A stretch of DNA of 64,000 bases, taken from NCBI GenBank assembly GCA_023206055.1, contig CP065366.1, positions 2,542,001-2,606,000 on the forward strand, written 5' to 3'. The position numbers were made by a program, and so were the translations under genes. Source of the DNA: Vibrio cyclitrophicus (GTDB lineage Bacteria > Pseudomonadota > Gammaproteobacteria > Enterobacterales > Vibrionaceae). The notes under the pieces are model-generated. The model was not told where the DNA came from, searched no databases, and saw nothing but the letters and a program-made list of their open reading frames with translations. Shown here one piece after another: positions 26,250 to 35,087 of the stretch. The first letter of the stretch is position 1. Every line of letters begins with the position of its first letter.

Positions 26250-28955
26250 CTATGCGTTAGCTTTTTCTTTTTTAGCTTTTGGCGCTTTCGCTTCAGTTGG
26301 CTTTTGGTCTGCTTTCTTAAGGATAACTGTAGTACCTTCGAAAGTTTCGCCTTCAACGTATGGTTGACCGAAGTAAGAAGTTGTTAGAACTTCTTTTAGC
26401 TCAGTGATTAGAGGGTAACGTGGGTTAGCACCTGTACACTGGTCATCGAACGCTTCAACAGCTAGCTCATCTAGTTTAGCGATGAAGTCAGACTCGTTAA
26501 CACCCGCAGCTTGGATAGATAGTGGGATGTCTAGGTCAACTTTCAGCTCTTCTAACCAAGTCAGTAGACGTTCAATCTTCTGAGCAGTACGGTCACCAGC
26601 TTGGCTTAGGCCTAGGTGGTCAGCAACTTCAGCATAACGACGACGTGCTTGTGGACGGTCGTACTGAGAGAATGCAGTCTGCTTAGTTGGGTTATCGTTC
26701 GCGTTGTAACGTACAACGTTTGAGATAAGTAGTGCGTTAGCAAGACCGTGTGGTAGGTGGAACTCAGCACCAATTTTGTGAGCCATTGAGTGACACACAC
26801 CTAGGAATGCGTTCGCAAATGCTACACCAGCGATAGTTGCTGCGTTGTGTACTTTCTCACGAGCGATTGGGTCAGCCGCACCATTTTTGTAGCTTGATGG
26901 TAGGTATTCTTTAAGCATCTTAAGTGCTTGAAGAGCTTGACCGTCTGAGTACTCGTTCGCTAGAACAGATACGTAAGCTTCAAGAGCGTGAGTTACTGCA
27001 TCGTAACCACCGAACGCTGTTAGAGACTTAGGCATGTTCATTACTAGGTTCGCATCAACGATAGCCATGTTTGGCGTGATTTCGTAGTCAGCTAGTGGGT
27101 ACTTAGCACCAGTCTTGTCGTCTGTAACAACAGCGAATGGAGTAACCTCTGAACCCGTACCTGAAGTTGTAGTGATACATACAAGCTCAGCTTTTTGACC
27201 CATTTTAGGGAACTTGTAGATACGTTTACGGATGTCCATAAAGCGCATTGCTAGTTCTTCGAAGTGAGTTTCTGGGTGCTCGTACATAACCCACATGATC
27301 TTAGCAGCGTCCATTGGAGAACCACCACCTAGAGCTAGGATTACGTCAGGTTGGAAGCTCTTCATTGCTTCAGCGCCTTTCTCAACAACAGATAGCGTTG
27401 GATCCGCTTCTACGTCGAAGAAAGTTTGAACTTCGATGCCTTGTGCTTTAAGCAGGCTAACTACGTCATCTGCGTAACCGTTGTTGAATAGGAAACGGTC
27501 AGTTACTAGGAATGCGCGTTTCTTACCTTCTAAGTCGCTCATTGCGATTGGAAGGCTACCACGACGGAAGTAGATAGACTTAGGTAGTTTGTGCCACAAC
27601 ATGTTTTCAGCTCGCTTCGCTACAGTTTTCTTGTTGATAAGGTGCTTAGGACCTACGTTCTCAGAGATAGAATTACCACCCCATGAACCACAACCTAGAG
27701 TTAGAGAAGGTGCAACGTTGAAGTTGTACAGGTCACCGATACCACCATGAGTAGTCGGGATGTTGATTAGGATACGAGCAGTCTTCATCTTGTCACCGAA
27801 GTAACGGATGCGGTCTGCGTTAGTATCTTGGTTAGTGTAAAGACCAGATGTGTGACCGATACCACCGATTTCAACCATAGTTACCGCTTGAGCAACTGCG
27901 TCTTCGAAGTCGTCTGCGCGGAATAGACCTAGAGTTGGAGATAGTTTCTCGTGAGCGAACTCGTCATCGTAAGAAACTTTACCAAGACCTTCACCTACAA
28001 GTACTTTTGTATCAGCAGGAACTTTAACACCAGCCATTTCAGCGATTGCTGGAGCAGGTTGACCTACGATTTTAGCGTTTAGGTTGCCGTCGATAAGAAG
28101 CACTTTACGTACTTTATCAGCGTCAGCTTTAGATAAAACGTGAGCTTTGTGAGAAGCGAAACGCTCTTTAACTTCGTCATATACTTCACTAACAACGATT
28201 GCAGCTTGCTCAGAAGCACATACAACGCCGTTGTCGAATGTTTTAGACATAAGAATAGATGCTACAGCACGTTTGATGTCAGCTGTTTCATCGATAACTA
28301 CAGGAACGTTACCAGCACCAACACCGATAGCAGGCTTACCTGAAGAGTATGCTGCTTTAACCATGCCTGGACCACCAGTAGCTAGGATAAGCGCGATACC
28401 GTCGTGCTTCATCAGCGCGTTAGAAAGCTCTACAGATGGTTGGTCGATCCAACCGATGATGTCTTTTGGAGCGCCCGCTTTAACAGCCGCGTCTAAAACA
28501 AGTTTAGCAGCGTCGTTAGTTGAGTTCTTTGCACGTGGGTGTGGTGAGAAGATGATACCGTTACGTGTCTTAAGAGAAATTAGAGATTTGAAGATTGCTG
28601 TAGAAGTTGGGTTCGTTGTTGGAACGATACCACAGATGATACCTACAGGCTCAGCGATTGTCATTGTGCCTAGGTTGTCATCTTCTTCTAAGATGCCACA
28701 TGTTTTTTCGTCTTTGTATTTGTTGTAGATAAATTCAGATGCAAAGTGGTTTTTGATAACCTTATCTTCAACAATACCCATTCCAGATTCAGCAACGGCT
28801 TGTTGAGCCAAAGGAATACGAGCATGGTTAGCAGCAAGAGAAGCTGCGCGGAAGATTGCGTCAACTTGCTCTTGAGAGAATGTAGCAAACTCTTCTTGTG
28901 CTGCTTTAACGCGTGCTACTAGAGCATCAAGTTCCGCTAGGTTAGTTACAGGCAT
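26250..28955 (-). CDS. adhE: Bifunctional acetaldehyde-CoA/alcohol dehydrogenase AdhE
   Basis: 901 residues. The N-terminal CoA-acylating aldehyde dehydrogenase (about 1-440) has the catalytic Cys in FDNGVVCASEQ. The C-terminal iron-dependent alcohol dehydrogenase carries GGGSPMDAAKIMW and the metal-site histidines in AFLGVCHSMAHKIGAEFHLPHG. It converts acetyl-CoA to ethanol in fermentation and assembles into spirosome filaments. The tail after residue 875 is a Lys/Ala-rich extension beyond the usual end. A good AGGAGAT lies before the ATG. The long upstream region suggests complex control. Confidence 0.97.
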   Translation of the reverse strand: MPVTNLAELDALVARVKAAQEEFATFSQEQVDAIFRAASLAANHARIPLAQQAVAESGMGIVEDKVIKNHFASEFIYNKYKDEKTCGILEEDDNLGTMTIAEPVGIICGIVPTTNPTSTAIFKSLISLKTRNGIIFSPHPRAKNSTNDAAKLVLDAAVKAGAPKDIIGWIDQPSVELSNALMKHDGIALILATGGPGMVKAAYSSGKPAIGVGAGNVPVVIDETADIKRAVASILMSKTFDNGVVCASEQAAIVVSEVYDEVKERFASHKAHVLSKADADKVRKVLLIDGNLNAKIVGQPAPAIAEMAGVKVPADTKVLVGEGLGKVSYDDEFAHEKLSPTLGLFRADDFEDAVAQAVTMVEIGGIGHTSGLYTNQDTNADRIRYFGDKMKTARILINIPTTHGGIGDLYNFNVAPSLTLGCGSWGGNSISENVGPKHLINKKTVAKRAENMLWHKLPKSIYFRRGSLPIAMSDLEGKKRAFLVTDRFLFNNGYADDVVSLLKAQGIEVQTFFDVEADPTLSVVEKGAEAMKSFQPDVILALGGGSPMDAAKIMWVMYEHPETHFEELAMRFMDIRKRIYKFPKMGQKAELVCITTTSGTGSEVTPFAVVTDDKTGAKYPLADYEITPNMAIVDANLVMNMPKSLTAFGGYDAVTHALEAYVSVLANEYSDGQALQALKMLKEYLPSSYKNGAADPIAREKVHNAATIAGVAFANAFLGVCHSMAHKIGAEFHLPHGLANALLISNVVRYNANDNPTKQTAFSQYDRPQARRRYAEVADHLGLSQAGDRTAQKIERLLTWLEELKVDLDIPLSIQAAGVNESDFIAKLDELAVEAFDDQCTGANPRYPLITELKEVLTTSYFGQPYVEGETFEGTTVILKKADQKPTEAKAPKAKKEKANA

Positions 28956-29594
28956 GGTGGATCTCCTAAAATAATAAATATTAAAAACTTTTTATTAAAT
29001 TCGCTGCTTGCCTTTAACCTTAAACATCAGCGTTCTTAGTAAATTGCTTTCAGGGCTGAGTATATTATTTCACGGTGTGAAAAAAATTGACCCAGATCAG
29101 TTACCCAAAAAGAATTAACCAGAAAGTAGTAAGGCAATCGGAAAAGTGAACTTAAGATCATGATTTAAATAGATTAAAGTCACATTTTTCGTACGCACAA
29201 AAAACAAGCAAACAGACAATTTTTTTCTACATAGCGTAATAAACTGTAAAAAAGTTTCATTTTTAGTCCGTTAAATTACATGTATACAGCTATATTCGTG
29301 CTACTGAGAGTATATCCATACCGTTGCACGGGCTAGATTCTGACATAATTTTTATTAATTTCGTGCGCGAGTTAACAGTTACTCAATAAGAAGTCACAAA
29401 ATAAAACACTAACGACTAGCTCGCAACAAGGCTAAAACAAAAGTGAGATTCAATTAGTTTTTCTAAAAAGAATCGCCTATTTCAAGTTAGTTTTTTTCAT
29501 TCGTGAAAATTTGGTTTGTCCCTTACATTACGCGCCTAGACTATTCACAGATCAACCCTTCAACCTTAAAGTACGCTAACTGGAGATCGCTCTC
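28956..29594. other. Long adhE/MarC intergenic control region
   Basis: About 640 bp without a credible gene, AT-rich. It holds an inverted repeat TTTCAC-GGT-GTGAAA at 29068-29082 and, right after it, TTGAC-CCAG-ATCAG at 29087-29100, which matches the FNR site TTGAT-N4-ATCAA with two mismatches. Both would lie 115-145 bp upstream of adhE. Anaerobic control of adhE is plausible, but these sites are unproven. Confidence 0.4.
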
Positions 29595-30233
29595 ATGCAA
29601 GGCTTAGAACTCGCAATCTTTATGCAATTCTTCCTTGGGCTTGTTGCTGCCGTAAACCCTATCGGCATCATGCCTGTTTTTGTTTCTCTTACGGCTCATA
29701 TGCCGCCGGAAGAGAGGAACAGGACAGCCTTGCAAGCAAACATTGCTGTTGCCGTGATCTTGATTGTGTCGCTTGTTGCGGGGCAAATGCTGCTTGATAT
29801 GTTCAGTATTTCACTAGACTCATTTCGTGTTGCTGGTGGCTTGCTATTACTGAGCATCGCGTTTTCGATGATGAGCGGTAAGCTCGGTGAAGATAAACAG
29901 AACAAGCAAGAGAAATCAGAATACATCAGCAAAGAGCAAATCGGCGTTGTTCCACTTGCTATGCCGCTAATGGCAGGTCCGGGGGCAATCAGCTCGACCA
30001 TTGTTTATGGATCTCGCTACCCTGCTGCTATTGATACAGTAGGCATAGGTATTAGTATTATTGCTTTCGCAACCTGCTCTTGGCTTTTGTTCCGTTCAGC
30101 GCCGGTTATCGTTCGCTTCCTAGGGCAAACGGGTATCAACGTTATTACACGTATCATGGGCTTAATTCTTGGCGCATTGGGCATCGAGTTCATCGCCAAT
30201 GGCCTACGTAATCTGTTCCCAGGTTTGGCATAA
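29595..30233 (+). CDS. MarC-family integral membrane protein (YchE-like)
   Basis: 212 residues, six membrane helices. Typical MarC stretches are present: FFLGLVAAVNPIGIMPVFVSLT near the start, GVVPLAMPLMAGPGAISSTIVY in the middle and a C-terminal LILGALGIEFIANGLRN. No transport substrate is established, and the original multidrug-resistance link was withdrawn. It is divergent from adhE, the same neighbour as E. coli ychE. GGAGATCGCTCTC precedes the start. Confidence 0.87.
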   Translation: MQGLELAIFMQFFLGLVAAVNPIGIMPVFVSLTAHMPPEERNRTALQANIAVAVILIVSLVAGQMLLDMFSISLDSFRVAGGLLLLSIAFSMMSGKLGEDKQNKQEKSEYISKEQIGVVPLAMPLMAGPGAISSTIVYGSRYPAAIDTVGIGISIIAFATCSWLLFRSAPVIVRFLGQTGINVITRIMGLILGALGIEFIANGLRNLFPGLA

Positions 30234-30286
30234 CGTTTAGCGATATTTCGGTTGCTCTATAAAGGGCAACAATATTGAAATATAGA

Positions 30287-30323
30287 TGAGGCGAGTAAAG
30301 CGATTGGGCTTTCACTCGCCTCA
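30287..30323 (+). terminator. Stem-loop after the MarC-family gene
   Basis: GAGGCGAG and CTCGCCTC arms with an inner AAAGC/GCTTT pairing. The tail is only TCATTATT, so it is a moderate terminator. Confidence 0.5.
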
Positions 30324-30382
30324 TTATTATGAAGCTTGTATAATCACAGTTAATATATTTAACAAAAGATGATCCTTAACCT

Positions 30383-31228
30383 ATGTCACGTCAGCCTCTT
30401 AAGCATCATTTGTACGTCATTATCTTTGGTACTCATACGCCAGCTGGACGTGCATTTGATATATCATTGATCATTGCAATATTAGTTTCACTATTGGTGC
30501 TGATCTTAGAATCGATCCCCAACGTCATGACAGAGTGGTCGCAAGAGCTTCGCTACATTGAATACAGTTTTACAGCCCTCTTTACGCTTGAATACTTACT
30601 GCGACTATATTGTTCTCCGAAACCAAAATCTTATGCCACCAGCTTTTATGGTGTCGTTGACTTATTGGCGATTCTTCCAACCTACCTAGCGATCATCTTC
30701 CCAGGCGCTTCATTTATGGGTGTGGTAAGACTGCTACGTGTGATGCGTATTTTCCGAATCCTAAAGCTAGTTCGCTACCTTCAAGATTCCAACATATTAC
30801 TGCGTTCACTGTTGATGGCGAGACGGAAGATACTGATCTTCTTTAGCACTGTAGGTATCTTAGTCGTAATCTTTGGTGCTTTGATCTTCGTTATTGAAGG
30901 TCCCCACAATGGCTTCACCAGTATTCCTCACAGTATCTATTGGGCCATCGTGACTATCACAACCGTGGGTTACGGTGATATGGTGCCACAAACCGCATTA
31001 GGTAAAGCTATCGCATCTCTGACTATGCTCTTGGGTTACTCAATCTTAGCCGTGCCGACTGGGATTATTACTGCAGAGCTCAGCAATGAAATGAACTCGC
31101 ACAAGGAGTTGGTCAAATGCCCAAACTGCAATCGCTCTGGGCATGATTCAGATGCCATCTATTGTAAACACTGTGCAAGTGAACTGGCTGATCCAGACAA
31201 GCGTGTCGTCACCGAAGAGACCGAATAA
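30383..31228 (+). CDS. Voltage-gated-type potassium channel with C-terminal zinc ribbon
   Basis: 281 residues with six membrane segments. An arginine-rich S4-like helix (VVRLLRVMRIFRILKLVRYL, 114-133) precedes a pore with the K+ selectivity filter TVGYGD at 194-199. After S6 the cytoplasmic tail ends in a compact CPNC...CKHC zinc-ribbon of about 25 residues instead of an RCK domain. Inner-membrane potassium conductance is inferred from the filter. Monocistronic. Confidence 0.85.
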   Translation: MSRQPLKHHLYVIIFGTHTPAGRAFDISLIIAILVSLLVLILESIPNVMTEWSQELRYIEYSFTALFTLEYLLRLYCSPKPKSYATSFYGVVDLLAILPTYLAIIFPGASFMGVVRLLRVMRIFRILKLVRYLQDSNILLRSLLMARRKILIFFSTVGILVVIFGALIFVIEGPHNGFTSIPHSIYWAIVTITTVGYGDMVPQTALGKAIASLTMLLGYSILAVPTGIITAELSNEMNSHKELVKCPNCNRSGHDSDAIYCKHCASELADPDKRVVTEETE

Positions 31229-31233
31229 AAACC

Positions 31234-31264
31234 AAAAAAAGAGCTCCTAAGAGCTCTTTTTATT
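31234..31264. terminator. Bidirectional terminator, K+ channel / pilin
   Basis: AAAAGAGCTC-CTAA-GAGCTCTTTT with A run left and T run right, serving both convergent genes. Confidence 0.85.
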
Positions 31265-31288
31265 TTCTTAACTATCTAACTAAAGCAA

Positions 31289-31810
31289 CTAACAGCCGTC
31301 TGTGAACACTTCCACTTGGTAGTTATCATTTGCTTCCATTGCAGCCGTGTATTTCACATAACATTGGGTATTCTCAATAGCAGTATTGAAATCATTAGGA
31401 AGAACATCCGACAAATATTCCGATCGGGTAATCAACCACAGGTCTGGATCGCTCACTGGCCCATTATTATGTGCAGCCCATGTCCACTCTGTTGTCAGGT
31501 CATGAAACCCTGAATCAATCGCTAAAAAGTTTTCCATTCCCCCTTTTTCAACTGCGGGGTAACCAAACTTCACACGCCCATACTCCGGAATCAAATATGA
31601 TTCTTGGTCTTCCATACCTTCAACTGCGGCTTTTTCGAATGCCAAATCAGCAGCGGTATGGACCGATGCTCCTAGCCCTTCCATAACCGAAGCCCTAGCA
31701 TCATGTTGTATATTTAAAAACCTAGGTGCTGCAACAACCGCTAAAACACCAAGAATGACGATAACAACAACTAACTCGATAAGAGTAAAACCTTTGTGAG
31801 TTGCTTTCAT
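31289..31810 (-). CDS. Type IV pilin-like (prepilin) protein
   Basis: 173 residues from ATG 31810 with GGAG at -10; a TTG four codons upstream lies within that ribosome site and is not used. The class III prepilin leader MKATHKG/FTLIEL gives a cut after Gly7, leaving mature Phe1 and Glu5, followed by a hydrophobic helix VVVIVILGVLAVVAAPRF. Two C-terminal cysteines (QCYVKY... and the final DGC) could form the pilin D-loop disulfide. No assembly genes adjoin, so it would depend on a PilD peptidase and a pilus or type II system elsewhere. MSHA-like or pseudopilin; not resolvable here. Confidence 0.8.
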   Translation of the reverse strand: MKATHKGFTLIELVVVIVILGVLAVVAAPRFLNIQHDARASVMEGLGASVHTAADLAFEKAAVEGMEDQESYLIPEYGRVKFGYPAVEKGGMENFLAIDSGFHDLTTEWTWAAHNNGPVSDPDLWLITRSEYLSDVLPNDFNTAIENTQCYVKYTAAMEANDNYQVEVFTDGC

Positions 31811-31876
31811 TTTTGACTCCAAACTTTAAGACGTACGAAATGTAAGGTTTTAAAGTCAGGCTTCTGTCATCAGATA

Positions 31877-31900
31877 CAAAAAAAGCGCCTTGAGGCGCTT
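31877..31900 (-). terminator. asd terminator
   Basis: AAGCGCCT / AGGCGCTT on the minus strand, followed by a U run (plus-strand A tract 31878-31884), 30 bp past the asd stop. Confidence 0.8.
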
Positions 31901-31930
31901 CTTCATTAATTATTCTCAAAAATGAGGCAG

Positions 31931-33049
31931 TTACGCTTTCTCAGCAAGGATAATACGCAGAGTACGACGTAGTGGCTCTGCAGCACCCCAAAGCAGTTGA
32001 TCACCAACTGTGAATGCGTTTAGGAAGTCGTTACCCATAGACATCTTACGTAGACGACCTACTGGTACAGACATAGTGCCTGTTACTTTAGCCGGAGTCA
32101 GTTCTTGCGCAGTGATGTCACGGTCATTAGGAACTACTTTAACCCAATCATTGTGCGTCGCGATGATCTCTTCGATCTCGTCCATTGGCACGTCTTGCTT
32201 AAGCTTAATAGTGAGTGCTTGAGCGTGACAGCGCATTGCACCAATTCGTACACAAGTACCATCGATAGGGATTGGCTGACCATCTAGGCCAAGAATCTTG
32301 TTTGCTTCAACGCCCGCTTTCCACTCTTCTTTGCTTTGGCCGTTTTCACGCTTCACATCGATCCAAGGAATCAATGAGCCTGCAAGAGGAGCACCAAATT
32401 GGTCTGTTGGGAATGAAGATGAACGGATCGTGTCTGCAACTTTCTTATCAATATCAAGAATCGAGCTTGAAGGATTTGCTAACTCAGAGCTTACGCTGTC
32501 GTTGATTACGCCCATCTGTGAGATAAGCTCACGCATGTTTTTAGCGCCAGCGCCCGATGCCGCTTGGTAAGTCATCGCACTCATCCACTCGACCATGCCT
32601 TTTTCATATAGGCCGCCTAGTGCCATAAGCATCAAGCTCACAGTACAGTTACCGCCAACGAAAGTATTGGTGCCGCTGTGAATGCCTTGTTGGATCTGAG
32701 CCAAGTTAACAGGATCAAGAGTGATGATTGAATCAGCGTCCATTCGCAGAGTAGAAGCCGCATCAATCCAGTAGCCTTTCCAACCTGCTTGACGCAGCGC
32801 TGGGTATACTTTTGACGTGTAGTCGCCACCTTGACAGGTAATCACTGCATCTAGCTGTTTTAAGCTATCAATATCAAAAGCGTCTTGAAGTAGACCCGCA
32901 TCTTTACCGCCTAGAACAGGGGCAGGAATACCAATCTGAGATGTGCTGTAATAAACAGGCTCAATCAGGTCGAAGTCTTTCTCTTCCACCATACGTTGCA
33001 TCAGTACAGAACCCACCATACCGCGCCAACCAACTAGACCTACTCTCAT
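31931..33049 (-). CDS. asd: Aspartate-semialdehyde dehydrogenase
   Basis: 372 residues. NADPH-dependent reduction of aspartyl phosphate to the semialdehyde, the branch step towards lysine/diaminopimelate, threonine and methionine. N-terminal nucleotide-binding GLVGWRGMVGSVL, catalytic Cys135 in VGGNCTVSLML, and the conserved histidine in RIGAMRCHAQALTIKL. This is the E. coli-type long enzyme. No lysine riboswitch was recognised upstream. Confidence 0.96.
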   Translation of the reverse strand: MRVGLVGWRGMVGSVLMQRMVEEKDFDLIEPVYYSTSQIGIPAPVLGGKDAGLLQDAFDIDSLKQLDAVITCQGGDYTSKVYPALRQAGWKGYWIDAASTLRMDADSIITLDPVNLAQIQQGIHSGTNTFVGGNCTVSLMLMALGGLYEKGMVEWMSAMTYQAASGAGAKNMRELISQMGVINDSVSSELANPSSSILDIDKKVADTIRSSSFPTDQFGAPLAGSLIPWIDVKRENGQSKEEWKAGVEANKILGLDGQPIPIDGTCVRIGAMRCHAQALTIKLKQDVPMDEIEEIIATHNDWVKVVPNDRDITAQELTPAKVTGTMSVPVGRLRKMSMGNDFLNAFTVGDQLLWGAAEPLRRTLRIILAEKA

Positions 33050-33550
33050 CGCTCACTCTCCATGTATAAAATTAAAAATTGCTCTCCCCCATCTATAAGT
33101 TTTTCAGAAACAGAACTCAAGTGCTTTTTGTCAAAAAGTGTAACTTTTTCGTTTCTTTTAAGTGAACGTAATGAATCGTGCAGTTATCCCTGTATCGACA
33201 CTCAATATCCTCATTACCAGTAAAGAGCTCAATATCGGCAAATTCAAACATTTGCACTGTAGAAATCGTTGAAATTCAGCCAGAACACAAACAGCAATTC
33301 CCTCTTTAAGATCAAGGTTACTTAGAATTATATTTTACAAAACGAAAACAACGTGCGACAGAAATCAACATGTAACAATAATGAATTTAACAATATTTTA
33401 GATTATGAAACCAAAATTAATTCAGTTAACAGTCAAATATCACAACTTAGACGTATTATTTCGATATAATAAACTAATTACTGTAGTGTCCGTTTCGTAC
33501 CACACACTATAACGAAGCACTATAAATGCTCGAAATCACAAGAGGCTTTT
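33050..33550. other. Gene-free region between asd and nhaC
   Basis: 500 bp of AT-rich sequence with divergent promoters expected. There is a CTTTTTGTCAAAAAG-type inverted repeat near 33124-33138 close to asd. I looked for lysine-riboswitch sequence and did not find it. Otherwise empty. Confidence 0.5.
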
Positions 33551-34987
33551 ATGAAGCAGAGTAAAACTCGCCTACCGAACCTATTACAGGTATTCATCGC
33601 GTTAGGACTATTTCTATCCCTTGCTTTTTCCTTTACTGCAAAGTTTGACCTTCCAATCCAACTTGCCTTGTATATTGGCTGGTTCATTATCATGGTTCTT
33701 GGTGTTCGTCTTGGCCATCAATACAAAGACTTAGAAAAAGCAGCACTCAAAGGAATATCTAATGGCTTAGGCGCAGTTTTAATACTTTTAGCCGTTGGCG
33801 CTCTTGTTGGTACTTGGATCTCAGGCGGTATTGTACCCACTATCATTTACTACGGTCTGAAAGCTATCCACCCTTCTATTTTCCTTTTGGCGACAATGAT
33901 CATCTGTTCTCTAACTGCATTGGCGACCGGTACTTCTTGGGGTGCTGCGGGTACAGCAGGTATCGCTATGATGGGTATCGGCCAAGGCTTAGGAGTTCCA
34001 GCACCGATTACTGCAGGTGCTGTGCTGTCCGGTTGTTACTTCGGTGACAAGATGTCTCCACTTTCTGATTCAGTGATTCTGGCTTCTTCAATGTCTGGTG
34101 TTGAAGTGGTTGAACACATCAAGGGCATGCTTCCCGTCGCGTTAATCAGCTACGTGATTACTGGCATCATGTTTACTGCGTTTGGTTTCCACTACGCGGG
34201 CAACGTTGACATGAGCCAAGTTGACTCTGTAATCAAAGCGATGGAAGTTCAGTTCTACATCACGCCTTACTCATTCGTTCCGGTACTTATCGTGCTTGGT
34301 TTATTGGCCTTCCGCATGCCGTCATTCCCAGTGATCAGCTTTGGTTCTCTGCTGGGTATTATCTGGGCAGTGATGATCCAAGAGATCGACTTCCTTACTG
34401 CATTTAACACAGCATGGGCACCGTTCTCTATCTCATCTGGCGTGGAGTTCATTGATTCGATTCTTAACCGTGGCGGCATGTCTTCAATGCTTGGTTCGGT
34501 TGCGGTTATCGTGTTTGGTTTAGGTTTCGGTGGCTTGCTGGATAAAGTCGGCGTGCTAGAGACGATCGCTAAAGTGTTTGAGCGCCGCGTAAACAGCGCA
34601 GGCTCGCTAGCAACCAGCACAATTGGTACGGCTTTCATGGGTAACGTGTTTGGTTCAGCAATGTATGTATCGCTAATCCTTACGCCAAAAATCTGTGCAA
34701 AGAACTACGACCGCTTAGGCTACAAACGTAAAAACCTTTCTCGTAACGCTGAGTTTGGTGGCACTTTAACGTCAGGCATGGTTCCTTGGAGTGATAACGG
34801 CATCTACATGGCGAGTATTCTAGGCGTTGCGACGCTGTCTTACGCGCCGTTCATGTGGTTAAGCTTCATCTGCATCATCGTGACTATCGTAACGTCTTAC
34901 ATGGGTTGGTTCGTTGATAAGTGTGAACCAACAGCGCCAGCACTTGAAACTGAAGAAGCAACTGAGCTGACTAAGCAACAAGCCTAG
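33551..34987 (+). CDS. nhaC: Na+/H+ antiporter NhaC family
   Basis: 478 residues, about 11-12 membrane helices. Typical family blocks: ALATGTSWGAAGTAGIAMMGIG, GAVLSGCYFGDKMSPLSDSVILAS and TSGMVPWSDNGIYMASILG. Exchange of Na+ for H+ across the inner membrane is the family assignment; some members carry malate/lactate or other substrates. AAGAGGC lies upstream of the ATG. A bidirectional terminator follows. Confidence 0.88.
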   Translation: MKQSKTRLPNLLQVFIALGLFLSLAFSFTAKFDLPIQLALYIGWFIIMVLGVRLGHQYKDLEKAALKGISNGLGAVLILLAVGALVGTWISGGIVPTIIYYGLKAIHPSIFLLATMIICSLTALATGTSWGAAGTAGIAMMGIGQGLGVPAPITAGAVLSGCYFGDKMSPLSDSVILASSMSGVEVVEHIKGMLPVALISYVITGIMFTAFGFHYAGNVDMSQVDSVIKAMEVQFYITPYSFVPVLIVLGLLAFRMPSFPVISFGSLLGIIWAVMIQEIDFLTAFNTAWAPFSISSGVEFIDSILNRGGMSSMLGSVAVIVFGLGFGGLLDKVGVLETIAKVFERRVNSAGSLATSTIGTAFMGNVFGSAMYVSLILTPKICAKNYDRLGYKRKNLSRNAEFGGTLTSGMVPWSDNGIYMASILGVATLSYAPFMWLSFICIIVTIVTSYMGWFVDKCEPTAPALETEEATELTKQQA

Positions 34988-35044
34988 CGCTTCATCGTTC
35001 AGGGCGTTAGAAGATAAAAACCAAACGTTAGTTGTATAAATGCA

Positions 35045-35070
35045 AAAAGAGCGCCCTAGAGCGCTCTTTT
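35045..35070. terminator. Bidirectional terminator, nhaC / lipoprotein gene
   Basis: AAAAGAGCGC-CCTAGA-GCGCTCTTTT. Confidence 0.85.
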
Positions 35071-35087
35071 CTTATCTGATGATTTGT

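Noticed and set aside
29068..29082. Rex or CRP site upstream of adhE
   Set aside because: The half-sites are in the wrong order for Rex (TGTGAA...TTCACA) and the spacing is wrong for CRP.
33050..33550. Lysine riboswitch before asd or nhaC
   Set aside because: Such RNAs occur upstream of lysine-related genes, but I found no recognisable core sequence here.
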